DNA of 64,000 nt, taken from contig OZ026619.1 of the NCBI GenBank assembly GCA_964020975.1, positions 94,596,804 through 94,660,803 on the forward strand, given 5' to 3'. The notes beneath the pieces were generated by a model. That model saw only the letters and a program-made list of their open reading frames with translations. It was not told the origin of the DNA and ran no database searches. Shown in pieces: positions 13,205 through 25,361 of the stretch (the first letter of the stretch is position 1; every line of letters starts with the position of its first letter). This DNA is from Hermodice carunculata (lineage: Eukaryota; Annelida; Polychaeta; Eunicida; Amphinomidae). Both the position numbers and the translations under genes were made by a program.

Positions 13205-14530
13205 TGGGATGCACCTTGTCATCTTGTTGACAGGCAACACGTCTTTCAAAGACACATCTATGAAGCAACAGATGTTGGCAAAAACAAGTCTGTGTCAGAT
13301 TGCTCATCCATACAGAAGGAAGGTTTTCCCAGCTCTCCATGCTGAGACTGCGTGTAACCTATCTGCTGCTGTCACAGCGGTGTACAACAACCATGTTAGT
13401 CAGAGGGATTGCAATGGAAATTCATATCTTGCACTTCTCCAAAAATGTCATTCAGATTCACTTCAAACTTGGTGGGCCGTACTTTAGGCTGGTCTGTACC
13501 AAGTTTGTTCAAATGGCTATGCTTCAGTAATTTTTACTTTTTGAATGAATTTTTGCTTTTTTTATTTGGCAAAATCTTAATCTTCTCCGAAGTTACCAAG
13601 CTGATTCCTATGAAATTGCAGTCACACTTTCTGCCCTCCAGCCCCCCTATCTTAATCGACTACTTTGACAGGGACAGCAAAGCATATAATTTTCTCACTG
13701 CCAGCTGATTCGAGAGGGCATTGCAGGGGTGGACTCATGTGGGCATAGGGCAATGCATGTTAAAAGTGACAATCTTCAAAGTAAATTTGAGGTCAATTAT
13801 AGCAACATTAACATACACTGTAAAACTTTTTGATTAGTATGCCTGTCAATATTGGTAATGTACTAGGCATTCTTAATTGGAAGATGTTTACAGGCAAAAT
13901 AATGAGACCCTCATATAGTATCTGTGTACTGATTACCACCCATGTATAGGTGTCGATTGGTTTCTGACACCTGTGGGGTAAATCACTAGAATAGGTTATG
14001 AAACCTCTTAACTGAGTACATTTTGGGAGCATGTGCTCCTGATGGCACAGCATATGGCTCTGTGGGATATAACCATTCTTACAAGTGTGGTGTTTAAAGG
14101 GCAAAATGCCATTGTTTCAGTTCTGGCAGACACTTCACTGATTAGGCAAGTTTAACTGCTTTCAAATAGTTTCAACTTATTGTAAGTTCACCATGTTATG
14201 AAAGGTTTCATTAATAGTTTAGAGGCAATTTTCCTCCTTTTTTCTCAAAGTATTCACAAATTGTTGTGTTTTTGCTATTTTTGACTTCATTTTCAAACCT
14301 GTCATTCAAATAGTTGTGGAATTAAGTGGGAATATAGCTTGCGGGAGGATTAAACAAACTGCATCACTAGGTGGTGATTCTGTGGATCCCTGATTTTCAA
14401 TGTTTGGTTTTCTTTTTATAAATTTAAATACTTATTAGTTCATGCATGCATTCCTATTGGTTACTATGTAAGTTAATGGGAACTGCAATGGAAATTCACA
14501 TTTTGACTTCTTCAAAACTGTCTAGCACAT
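13205..14530 (+). repeat. old dispersed repeat, copy 2
   Basis: This copy shares 'AACACGTCTTTCAAAGACAC' and 'CAGAAGGAAGGTTTTCCC' with the stretch at 2,830-2,990. It shares 'ATTCAGATTCACTTCAAACT', 'GTTTGTTCAAATGGC' and the block 'GGTTACTATGTAA...TCACATTTTGACTTCTTC' with 61,540-62,230. The last block recurs near 14,455-14,520, so the family has internally repeated units of roughly 1 kb. It is non-coding, and ends where the DIRS relic begins. Confidence 0.55.
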
Positions 14531-15345
14531 TCACTTCAAGCAGGGTGGCCAGCCTTCTGAGCCAGGCTTTTCTTGTCCAAGGGTAGCCAGAAGTCGGTGC
14601 CATCCTCCATAGGGTGTGCACCTGTCACCCCATACCTCTGTAGGTCCACTGGTCATCTCAACTCCTATCTTGTCCAACATTGCTTCAAGATGGAGACTCC
14701 CGCCAGCATCATGGTGGCAATGCAACAAGGCAAATGGGCAACTTTCATTGTCCTGAAAGACATATACTTCCATATTTCCCTGGCCAAGCAGTCTCAGAAA
14801 TCCTGCACTTTGTGGTCGATGGTAATGCTTTCCAGTTCAAAGCTGGCACCACTGGTCTTTAATTGGGTCATGAGCTAGGTTGCCGCATTTTTGCACTGGC
14901 AAGGGATTCGGTTGCACATTTATCTGGACGATTGGCTCCTGTGGTCTCAGGGCAAGGGCCTACTTCTGAAGAACACACAGCTTGTCAGGGATCTGTGTGC
15001 GAAATTGGGCCTAATTTTGAATCTCTCAAAGTCCAGCCTGACTCCCTCGACAGATTTCTTGTTCTTGGGGATTCAATTTTTGACAGTGGGTTTCATCTGT
15101 GGTCCATCAAAGGACAGATGGCAGAGCCTCTTAGCTCTCTCAAAACAGTTCAAGAGGGCATCAGCCCTGACGTCATATCAGTGGATATGCCTGAAAGGGA
15201 CCCATACATCCATGGACTCTCGGGTCCCTCTGGGGAGGCTGCATCATCGGCTGTTCCAACTCAGGTGCCGAGATCACTTGGATTGGAAAAGATTCAGACT
15301 AAGACTCAGAAAGACTTTTATTTTACCAATACAAAAGTGAAATAG
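14531..15345 (+). mobile_element. DIRS-type (tyrosine recombinase) retrotransposon relic, reverse transcriptase
   Basis: Plus-strand frames match the DIRS/Ngaro reverse transcriptase: CFKMETPASIMVAMQQGKWA, then VLKDIYFHI, then the catalytic-region variant HIYLDDWLLWS at about 14,920, then LCAKLGLILNLSKSSLTPS and FLFLGIQF. The sequence order and the YLDDWLL form are typical of DIRS rather than Gypsy. No tyrosine recombinase, gag-like region or inverted/split repeats were recognised. It is a fragment with a few breaks, partly overlapping a dispersed repeat at its 5' side. Confidence 0.8.
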
Positions 15346-16599
15346 AAAAAAAAATCCTAAAATATAAAGTGTAAAGTGTAAGATATAAAAACTGATTGCT
15401 GGTGGGGAGACTTCCATTAAAGCATTGAATACCGCTATCATGGGAGCCACCCTAAAGAGATAGTTTACTGTAAGATATGCAGATTGGCAATAAAACATAC
15501 AGGTGTGATACTATAATGTTCCAGTTAAGTCACTGTAAGTAAACACATAGAGGAATGAAAAGCACTTTTGAATAAGCGTGATTTATGATTGTTCTAAATT
15601 GCAAACATAACAATTTGGCTCTATCCTCATATCAGTACACTTCTCAGTAAAACACTTTTTTGCATAAAAAGAGAAACTGGTAGGCACTTTAATTTTAACA
15701 ATATCTGGAGAATGCTCGACATTTCTATGTCATATCACATGCAAATTCTTGTGATAACTAAGCTAGTTCTTGTTTTACAGATTATATTTACATTTCTTCT
15801 CTGATAGCCACGAAGTAGGGATTCTGGTTTCATAGGAATATTACTGATGTGTACTGGCAACTGCTTAGTAACAAATTTGTAATAAAACTTGAGTTGTTAA
15901 TGAAGGAAAAAATGTCATTTAATTTCAACAATTTTAAGCCTTTAAAAATTAGTTCTGTATGTGCGAGGTACTTGCTATGATTTACTATTCTTACTGATTT
16001 CTTTCTTTCTTTCCAAAAATTTTCCACCAATAATTTATGATGACGACACAACTCTTCTTAGCGCACTACAAATATTTCAAACTCATGATCCAGCAGGGAA
16101 TGTATCTGCTAATATTAATCAAGAGTTGTTGGGAAAAAGATAAATGGATAAAATTAAATAAAATTAAAGTTCTTGATCTTCTCAAATCCTCAACAAAAGG
16201 GCTGTGTGAACAGCCCATGCTCAGCTGATCTAGAGATTCATCACACTTGTGGCTCTGTGAACTTGGGATAGGATCAAGGTCACCCATGTACTGAGTAAGT
16301 CTGACCTTTTTGGAAGAACACTGTTATGTGCAACATCAAGGTCCCAGTTCAAGCAGTTCTCAAGCTAGAGTGAAGATTAAAATTCATGTATCTTGCACTG
16401 TGATCCCAGAAATGAGGTCAAGGATACTCATGTCCTGTCTAGGAGTGACCTTTATAGAGAAACATTAGCATGTGCAACGTCAACCTCAAAACATGTCAAA
16501 TGAACAGTAAATTTCAAGTTGGTTGTCCTGTGACCTTGGGAATGAGGTCAAGGTCCAAAAAATCAATGGAGCATACCTCTTGCACAAAATAGGTAGACG

Positions 16600-17260
16600 C
16601 TTATAAAAGGTACAACCCTACCAAAAAAAAAAAAAAAACCAGCGCCACCTTATGAACCAATTAGGAACTAGGAGTCTCTATTAGTGTTCCCGTGGTATGT
16701 CAAAGCAATTGGATGAGCGGTTTCGGAAAATATTTTTCAAGGTTTGCCCCCCAACCCCCCCCCCCAAAAAAAATAATAACAATAGTACAAAAATAAAAAC
16801 AAATAAATAAATAAAAATCTAAAAATCTAAAAAATCTAAAAATCACAGCAACGTGATCATTTGAACAAACCTAGTAGAGACCCACCCAAGGTATATTACC
16901 ACTAAGTTTGAAGTCAATCTGGATGATGTTTTTAGAAGAAGTCGAGTATGTGAATTAGCATTAGAATGCCCATTCACTTACATGCTGATCAAATGGAAAG
17001 TGGTATTTATGGAAAAGTACCCGAATTAAAAAAATCGTTAAAAATCAGGAATGTACAGCATTGCCACCAAGTGAGCAACTTTGCTTGACCCTCCCACAAG
17101 GAACATATCCACCAAGTTTTAACTTAATCTGAGTGACGGTTCTGGAGGGGAGGTCAAAAAATATGAAAAACAAAAAAAAAATCATAAAAAATAGAAAAAA
17201 TGCAGCGCCACTTGGTGAACAATTTTAGAACTAGGAGTCCCTAGCACTGAAAACAGCTAT
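16600..17260 (+). repeat. degenerate repeat cluster, about 3 units
   Basis: Related phrases recur: 'GCGCCACCTTATGAACCAAT...GGAACTAGGAGTC' at about 16,642, 'TGCCACCAAGTGAGCAA' at about 17,063, and 'GCGCCACTTGGTGAACAAT...GAACTAGGAGTCC' at about 17,203. Each is separated by A-rich stretches and 'ACCAAGTTTTAACTTAATCT'-like text. The spacing is irregular, 150-420 bp. It is probably a high-copy non-coding dispersed repeat. Confidence 0.45.
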
Positions 17261-18739
17261 TTAATCTCATTTTGCGCTGACACACACAAGATTTCATTTC
17301 AACCCGGCGTGACGTTCACACAATAAGAGGCGAAACCACCAAATCGTTTTGCTTGAAAGTTGTCGAAATAAAAGTTCTAGGGATGTTTGCTAGAGCGCTG
17401 TCAGCCAGTTTGGACTCAAGTTTCATATCTTGGTGTTTACTATAATACAATGAATAAGGATTTACATTACGGTGCATGCATGCAGTTGACCGCGGTCTAC
17501 TTCAAGTGTCTGTGGTCCTATGTGCAAATGAAAGTCATAACCGTATATTACAAAGAAAAAGCTCCAACTCTGGTGTAAAACCATCATATAAATACGAATA
17601 ATGCATTTTACTTGATACCACATAACATATAAGTATTTTACATCTTAAACTCTTTCTATAATGCGTACACGTGTAACACCAAAGTTTTACCAAGCAGTAC
17701 ATGAAGTTTGAAAACTTAATATGCTTCGTAACTCATGATATGTGACTTTATATTGAAACAAACTTCATGAGACCATATCTTACTATTACATGTAAAACAT
17801 TACCGCATTTTCGCGAGTTACATTTTCAGAACGAGGCATACATTTATTGAGTTTATATATGAATGTACATTTTATATTTTGATATCAAATTAAACTTCTT
17901 AACATACTTACTGGAACACTATTTCTCTGGATACGCTTCAACCACCACATGTAAGTTACAGAAGTAAGTGTTCATTGGCCAATGCACGCACCCAACGTGC
18001 ATGTTGCATGTGTGGCTGCAAAAAAGAACAGCATGACTGAATACCAGGTATAATTTCATCGAATTTCACGTGGGTAAAGTAACGAGTTAAATACTAGTAA
18101 AAAAATTGGTAGTAAGTCGACGGGGGATTAACCAGAACTGACTGTTAGCTCCATGTGCCTGTTATTTATTTACAATTGTTATGGAACATAGTCTCAAGGC
18201 GCCCGCAAGCAGGTAACATGAACTGAACTCTTCCACTATCAATGAACAGCAATGCCGGTTGACAAATCACAGGCACGCAACAAGATTGTTTGCCTTTATA
18301 TATGCGCAGGAGCGTATGCAGATTTAAATCGGCTGGGACACAGTCAAATAAGTTCGGACAAATACAGTGTGAAACCACAACGAGAGAAAGAGGGAAAAGC
18401 AGCAAACAGGGGTGAAAAACCTGCGTCACAGAACGAAATACAAAACAAGGACAAACGTGACTGCGCTGCAAAAAAAAATTAAAAAAGACTTTTCTGTTTT
18501 TGACACTCCCCCCCCCTACTCGGGATATTTAATATTATCCTGAATACGTATATAGATATAAGTATATAAGATGTATGCCACCGATGAGCAACCGGCAGCA
18601 ACCCAAAGGTCACTCAGGGTGCCCTATCACCGTCCAAAGGCCTCTTGTGCCGGTTTAATATGAAATTGTTAAACCTTGATTTTAAAGTTTGTTTCTGACT
18701 CATTATGAGACAAATGACCAGTTTTACCTATAAATCACA

Positions 18740-18975
18740 TGCGAATATAAGCTTCTGAGACCCTCCCAAGATTTACTCATATTGAACCAGGGACAAAATA
18801 GTTCAAGAAAAATAAGCACTCGAGACACTCCCAACATTTACTTATTTGACTGTATTAATCACATTCCAAAAATAAGCACTTAAGACTATGTCAAGATTTA
18901 CTTATTAACCATGTATAGTAATATGACCTTTGGTAGATTTTAACCCGTAAAAATAAGTATGTAACCTGTATGAAA
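18740..18975. repeat. short hairpin-prone repeats, about 60-70 bp apart
   Basis: A motif of the form AATAAGCAC(n)GAGAC(n)CAAGATTTACTTATT recurs at about 18,745, 18,813 and 18,870, with a partial copy at about 18,948. Each unit begins with AATAAG and ends with a near reverse complement, CTTATT, so each can fold back. No coding potential was seen. Confidence 0.5.
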
Positions 18976-19139
18976 ATTCTCGAAACATATTGTAAGCTAT
19001 AATAGGCCAATTTGCATCATAGAATCAGGATAATGTACTTTCTAGATTAACCCATCAGCTTCTGGGAATACAAGCTTAGTTAAAGTATAGACCCATATCT
19101 TTTACATGGATTGGGAAACAGGCCAAGCCTATATTAATC

Positions 19140-19334
19140 ACTCTCCATGGCACAGATCGTGGCGTATACTTCCTACCTGCATGTTTTGGAGGAGGAAACC
19201 GAAGGACTCGGAGAAAACCACCGTGCACAGTCAGAGTGGTAGGAACTCTTTCCTAATGCTTCCCCGGCCGTGATTCGAACCCGGGCCACAGAGGTGAAAG
19301 GCGAGCGTGTTGTAGCTCGGCCAACCGTGCACCC
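19140..19334 (-). mobile_element. tRNA-derived SINE
   Basis: On the minus strand the head reads GTGCACGGTTGGCCGAGC. It contains an A-box-like TGGCCGAGC (19,315-19,323) and, about 35 bp further, a perfect B-box-like GGGTTCGAATC (19,272-19,282). These are the internal RNA polymerase III promoter boxes of tRNA genes. A pyrimidine-rich body follows (GGTTTTCTCCGAGTCC, TTCGGTTTCCTCCTCC), like conserved central domains of marine invertebrate SINEs. The 3' side after the B box does not pair with the head as a true tRNA acceptor stem would, so a functional tRNA gene is unlikely. It sits just past the 3' end of the BEL/Pao fossil. Confidence 0.75.
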
Positions 19335-19433
19335 AAGCTTAGTTGTTGGGCGATGTAATTGTGTAACATGTGTTTTCACTAAGATGGAGCAAACTTTACC
19401 GTCATCACCTGGAAAAAGCAAGTGGTCAAAGAT

Positions 19434-19572
19434 TATGAGGTAGTCCAGCATCATGAACCAAGACCAAATCTCCAACCTTAATGATACATGACTCGAATTA
19501 TGACTCGATTATGAGGTAGTCCAGAATCATGAACCAAGACCAAATCTCCAATCTTAATCATACATGACTCGA
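19434..19572. repeat. 77-bp tandem duplication
   Basis: The block ATGAGGTAGTCCAGCATCAT to ATACATGACTCGA (19,434-19,495) recurs at 19,511-19,572 with a few substitutions. It lies in the integrase C-terminal part of BEL/Pao copy A, duplicating the GDLVLVHDS-coding stretch. Confidence 0.85.
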
Positions 19573-20537
19573 CCCTCCACTTACACCTGGCAATTACACT
19601 AGGTATGTATCTTTTACCCAACGGCTCCAGAAAAGATTTGCTAAGTGCTGACCATATTTCCAGCGACTTCTGAAAGCATCTGAAGCTGAGCTGCTGCCTG
19701 GTAGAAGATCACCAAACTGCTGAAGAATGAGCAATGTATTTGGAGTCAGAGGAGTAAGATCACTATGATCCAAACAAGTTTAGTCAGCGGCCTTCCATTG
19801 ACAATTGATTCAACTTCACAAAATGTGGTTTGTAAAATTTCTTCTGACATTTGTGAAGCATGGGGAAGTACAGCTCTGTCCCAATAAGTCTTTCCAAGCT
19901 CCACCGAAATGTGGATTCTTAGGTGGACTAAAAGTCCATTCGTTAGATTGTGTAGCTTAATACTCTCTCAATGTGTTTTTGGAATGAACAGCAAAGCTTT
20001 ACACATTTCTTGTTCACCTTTGATGTATTTTCCTGCATTCAGAATGCTTTACATGGTACACCTCTCCGAGCAATAAAGCAATGCAAGGCGTTCAAGAAAG
20101 AATCTGCATCCAGTGACTGTAACATCTCTATGTGTATAGCTCGAGAGCACAAACACGTGAAAATACACCCGTATTGTTTCTTTTGCCCAAGATAGAACTT
20201 TGTGAAGTATGCATGGAAACAGTCCATCCCAACATATGTGAAACTTGGTTAATTAGGTTGACTGCAACTAAGGGACCCCATTTGCATGATGATGTCGTAC
20301 TACAGCCTGAGAAACAATATGAGAACAAGGAAGCAACATAGGATGCTCGCTGATTCTTCCTCCAATCCTTAAGATGCCGTTTTCATCTAGAAATCGATTT
20401 AAGGATAACATACTACATGAATTGAGCAACGGCTTGCCAGAAGGAAGTTGTTTTTCACATTCATGAGCTTGGTTTGAAGAGTGTTTTATAATGACATCAT
20501 GAGTGGTGTCAAACTCCAATACAGATAACGGCCGTTT

Positions 20538-21081
20538 TGTCTCTGAGAATCGGGGATATCTCATTACAGCAGTATAACCATTAATCACCTCCACAAACCC
20601 AATAAACCAGTTAGCTTGCACACACTGCCTTTAATAACATAGTTTCTAACAGGTAATCTCTAGGACCAAGTCCTTACATCAAGATAGGTCAGACGTGACT
20701 TGTGTGTTATGAATGTGGTAGACTCGAGCACAAAACAAGGGAAAAAGCACCAGTAATTGCAACTTACAGTCATGTAACAAATGAATACAGTTTGACGGCA
20801 AAGAGCTCATGCTACGTGTACCTACAGAGGATGGTGACCGCAGGCTTAACACAGAAACTTTAAAGACTTAAAGGGTGCAGCTCAGAGCATCTCGTCAGAT
20901 GGGCATGGTAGGCGTGGCACGCCAGATGCTGGATGCAACTGGCTGACATACATACCATACATGGGACTTTTGGCCCAAATTCTCACTTTCTTGGAAAGGT
21001 GGATAAACTAGAATGAAGGTATTAACTTCACCAGTGTCCAATATGGTTATATAAGGATAAATGTCTGTATAGGGCAGAACA
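20538..21081 (-). repeat. 3' LTR of BEL/Pao copy B
   Basis: A 544-bp direct repeat, about 90% like the 5' LTR by eye. It starts TGTTCTGCC at 21,081 and ends AGAGACA at 20,538 (minus orientation). The purine-rich AGACGGGGAG lies immediately upstream, as expected for a polypurine tract. Confidence 0.9.
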
Positions 21082-23149
21082 CTCCCCGTCTGGTACCTTA
21101 AGGATACCACCGCTTAAAAAGTTTACCAAAGTCCATGTTTAAACCTCATTTGGCTGGGAAGCCATTTATATTTGTAACTAACTTACTTAGTTTCTTTACT
21201 CTAAATTTTGAAGTCATAATATCTACTTTTATCTGAAAATGTGTGGTAATAATGAACATGTAATGTTCATGGTAAATGTTTGTATCATTAAGAGTCTCTG
21301 GTTAGCTTTGAAAAGGATACTCTGGCACTGTAGGCCTAATCTGAAGGCTAACCAAGTTCATAACATCAATACCAGCCTAGTTTTGGTAAATGTATTACTG
21401 TCCCTTCATGATGAGAACTAACTGGGTCACGGATTTGTGGAAGGTTTTCATGGCATCGTTCCTTGCAGTGTTCACATCCACTTTTCTGACCCTTCCATCG
21501 TCACTTGGCATTGTTTTCGTTGTATGTCCCAAAGCCCAGTCATTTCTCTTCAACTCTTTGTCCTTCACAAGAACTACATCTCCAACACATATATTGTCCT
21601 TTGGTTCCTCCAACTTCCTTCTCTTGTGCAGCAAGGGCAGATACTCCTTGTGTCATCTTTACCAGCACACATCTGCCAGATATTGGGCTCGTTGCCACTG
21701 ACATTGGAATAGGTTTGGGGGTTTTTTTAGTGACTGTTTCCTATGTGGCTGCAGTGACATGATCTATTTCTTGTGTCAACAGCATATTAGGTGTTAGAAT
21801 TTCTGGATGGTTGGGACCACTGGAAACGCCAATCCTGAGAAGGTCATGTTCATCAAAGATGGGATTAAGTGAGGACAGGGGGCTAATCTTTGGAACAGCG
21901 TTTCCCATCTCCAAGCAGCCAATCTCCTCTACAAATATTTCATGCTGGACACACTTGACAAGGATGTTTCCTGCTAATGCAAGCTCTTCTACCAAAGCAG
22001 GTTGTTTCAAACACTGTGTAAAACCACCCGGTTTGTCTCCACGTTTGACACTTCTTGCCACATGTATCAGCTTCCCTAGTGCATCTTAGAGGCTTTTCCA
22101 ATTGGAGAACCTTCCAAAGCGTTTTGAGCCTAATAAGGTGGCTTGTTTTACAACTGTGTGAAGTGTGATCATTTCTGACCTGACCTCGGGATCACTTGCA
22201 GGGGTGGGTGTGTCTACTGGATTTCCATATACGTATTCATGTTTGTTCTGCAAGAATCTTGGGCCTCGTAACCAAGATATATTTCGCAGGTCGCTAAACC
22301 TGTTCCACTAAGACTGGGGCAATGAATCCCAGAGGATCGTACAGGCCATTTGTCACCTATAGTACCCCTCTCTTAATATATGGCTTCTGCTCGTCAGATA
22401 CATTAAAAGTGAAAACATCTGTTTGGATGTCACAACACACAGGTAAGGTCTGCTGCATTATTGGTGCATCAATACTCAAGTCCAGTTCTTCAGATCATTT
22501 GCCTGGCCGCTGGTTAAGAATGCCTTCATTACATTGGGGCTATTTGAAACTATCTTGGAAGATGAATGCTAATGCTTTGGTAACTCTGAAATATCTTTGC
22601 TGTCATTGTTGGGTTTGAAATTTATGAATGTGGGTCATCTTTTTCTATACTATTTGATAAATGCTTCATTGGCTTTGTTGTGCTGTGGGCTGTGTTCTCC
22701 AACTTGTAGTAATAATTGAAGTAGAGTGTCTTTTTAATGTTCCAGATTCATAAATATCACAAAAAGAATATATATATCTTCTTTTGCTGTAAACTCGGCT
22801 GACTGACTAATCAGGACAACCAAAAAAGTGATAGGCCTACCAGGTGTCTTTTTATTTTTGGCAGAAGTGATAAAATTTGGGTTGGGCTACTGATATTGGC
22901 TGATGTAAGGCTGATAGCGTGTTTTGCCGACTCTGGTCCGAGCCACTTAACCAAAAGGTTCAGTTCCTCACACGGGATGATGTATATTTCCATGCTATGT
23001 AATTTTCTGATTTGTCATTGAACAGTGTCAGCTTAGACATAACCAGCTCCCTACGTAACATGAACCTCGTGATATCCAAAATCATTGGATCACTTATAAC
23101 ACATTGTAAAGTTCTTCCGTCCCTAGGAGAGAGAGATGTCCTTTACTTT

Positions 23150-23917
23150 CTTTATAATGTTAGGGCTTGTTGGCAAACGCGCTGACTCGTGTCACTTCAG
23201 AAGATTCACTGTTCCATAGTTCAGGTATGATAAAATAATACAGTCGCACAGGCAAGCAGGGGGAGAGACAACCCAACACGTCCGTTCAGTGGCCAAGATG
23301 GTAAGAAGGGCTGTTTATTTCTGATGTACATAGCTTATGTAGAATACACGTCACCTTTACTGAGTCACCAATATGCTCTCGTGGGTTCTGTTTTGATTAT
23401 ACACTCATAACGACAATGACTAATGAACTCGTGTAATCTTTCTTAGATCAGCCCCGAGAAGCGCCAGTGAAGTCTCGTACTGTTTAAAGAACGTATATTT
23501 TTACCAGTTGCCTGTTTTCAATAAATACTTCAATGTTTACAATAATATCTGAATGTCGGGTTTACCAAATAGCTTAATGCGATATTTGCGACTTCATGAC
23601 TAAATGAGCAAGGATGGACCAGATGCCTTGTTAACTCTTCATCAGGTAATAACTAAAGGACTATTTAACGACAAGAATGTATTTTTACAGTCTTTTTGGC
23701 TTCTTGCTGTGTGGTGATTAATGAATTGTTAATGACCCACGTGCATCAGAACTGCTTAAAGTAAATACTACATAAGATGGTTCCATCACCTATCCACAAA
23801 TAACTACAATTTAGCTAGTGTGCAACTTTTACTGCCATTAACCCTTTCTTCTTACTTTTGAAATTCTTAATATTAGAAATATAATTAAAATCACTGAATA
23901 TATGAAATGTAATTAAA
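23150..23917. other. unassigned insert in the gag part of copy B
   Basis: About 0.75 kb without BEL/Pao coding separates two gag blocks of copy B. It carries AATAAA on the plus strand at about 23,520 and a TGTTGGCAAACG start-like string near 23,169. It could be a solo LTR or another small insertion. Its ends and target duplication were not resolved. Confidence 0.3.
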
Positions 23918-25361
23918 GTCACTGCAGGACTTTGATATTTAGAGGTTTACCAAAGAAAAGTCGCTGCAGTACTTTACAACATGTTGCCTGAGGTGTGTAC
24001 GTATGTCCGGCAGTAGGTAAGGTGTAGTATGTTGTTCCACTTATGTTACGAGGTATCTGTGGCACATCATTTATATGAATAAAAGATATGTCACTTGCCT
24101 TACCAGTGTGGGGATGTGGTTTATTTCCAGTTGATGGCTGCTTGTCTTGAAATGTATCCCAGATGGCCCTGGCTTCGGGAACAAATTCACGGCATGTAGG
24201 TTGCAAAGTGCACTCCTGGATGACGCTACATGAGTCTCAATGTACTCCCTGGGGTCATCCTTTGGCAACTGGAGGTCAAGGTCACCTTGTCAACTCTCCC
24301 CACCATGATTGCTGTACTCTTCGAGGGCCTGTACTTCTGCTTCCACAGCGACTACCTCTTGTTGATGTAATAATATGAGATAAGCTTCAATTTCCACCCT
24401 TTTAAGCACCTGGTCCACAGCAGCCTTTTGACCCTCCACTTCAAGATGAGACTTTGAAGTTCCAACTCGTGTTCTATCACTGTGTGTTTTGCTTGTGTAT
24501 GTGCAGCATTAGCCTCAGCTACTTTTTTCGCAAGGGCAGAGGTAGTGTTTGAGTTTTTTTACTCAGAAGATCTTATTGATCTGACGGTTCTCTCTGACGA
24601 CACATAAGACATGTTTTCTAGCAATGTTTGCATTTTGCCGTCAGTCTAGTTAATTGCAAGCTATACTTGTCGATAGTAATTGTCTCTCATTTGATTTTGA
24701 ATATCTCTCTCTCCTAGGCTTTCATCCATGTTTGTACGGATGAGAAATGCTAAAAAGTTTTGTTTATATTTTTTGGAATGCACATTGATTCTGCCTTAAA
24801 ATATTTAGGGCTTTTAGTAGTGTTTTCAACAAAAATCACAAGTGTTTATTTCTTCAATGCTTTTTTCAACATTACTCCCTGCTTTTTCTGGTTTGTTAGA
24901 ATAAGAACCCTTTTCTTTCTAATAAATTTGAAGTCCTTTTTAGTTAGTTTTCTACTTCACTGTAGTCTGGTACCCTCATTAATTTCCTGCATTGGTATTG
25001 CTGGGGCAAGTATAGGTAGCTTTTCAGGTTCAATGTCCTTATACTCTGAGTCAGTGGCAGTTGGTTGCTCTTGGTTGGCCATTTCCCACTCTCCTAGATT
25101 ACCGGTTGTTAATTTCTTCTGATCTGCCATAGTTTCAACAGAGCTGTAACAGCGTTGACTGTGTTTAATAGAATGCCTTTGGTACGAGTGACAGTCTCGT
25201 ACAGGTTTCTATGAGATAGTTCTATCAGTGTCTCCAGCTGGCACTGCCCTCTTTTGGTAGACTTGGGAATGCCAAGTGTAGGATTTTCACCAGTGGCACT
25301 TGTGGTTTAAGGTTTCGTCTATAAATGCATCCAGACAGAAGGTCACCCTCTTCTACTGTTC

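Larger units (their letters stand above)
15346..19139. other. intergenic stretch with scattered repeats
   Basis: No credible gene was seen. Short open frames at 18,166-18,482 lie on both strands over the same DNA and match nothing recognised. An A-run lies at 16,623-16,639, and C-runs lie near 16,748-16,765 and 18,508-18,516. Degenerate tandem repeats are listed separately. Confidence 0.5.

Noticed and set aside
13808-14104. A 98-codon minus-strand frame
   Set aside because: It lies within the dispersed repeat, has no recognised motif, and has no counterpart frame in the other copies.
18166-18482. Overlapping open frames of 76 and 101 codons on both strands
   Set aside because: Neither shows a recognised motif, signal peptide or domain, and both may be chance.
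19260-19334. A functional tRNA gene on the minus strand
   Set aside because: A and B boxes are present, but the 3' side does not close the acceptor stem and the sequence runs on into a SINE body.
20268-20621. Treating ANWFIGFVEV...NGYTAVMRYPR at about 20,540-20,620 as BEL/Pao coding
   Set aside because: This part falls inside the LTR repeat and recurs at 25,362-25,440. Copy A coding resumes only beyond the LTR end at 20,538.
21741-22061. A separate third BEL/Pao element
   Set aside because: The blocks here sit between the two LTRs of copy B in the right order and orientation, so they are parts of copy B.
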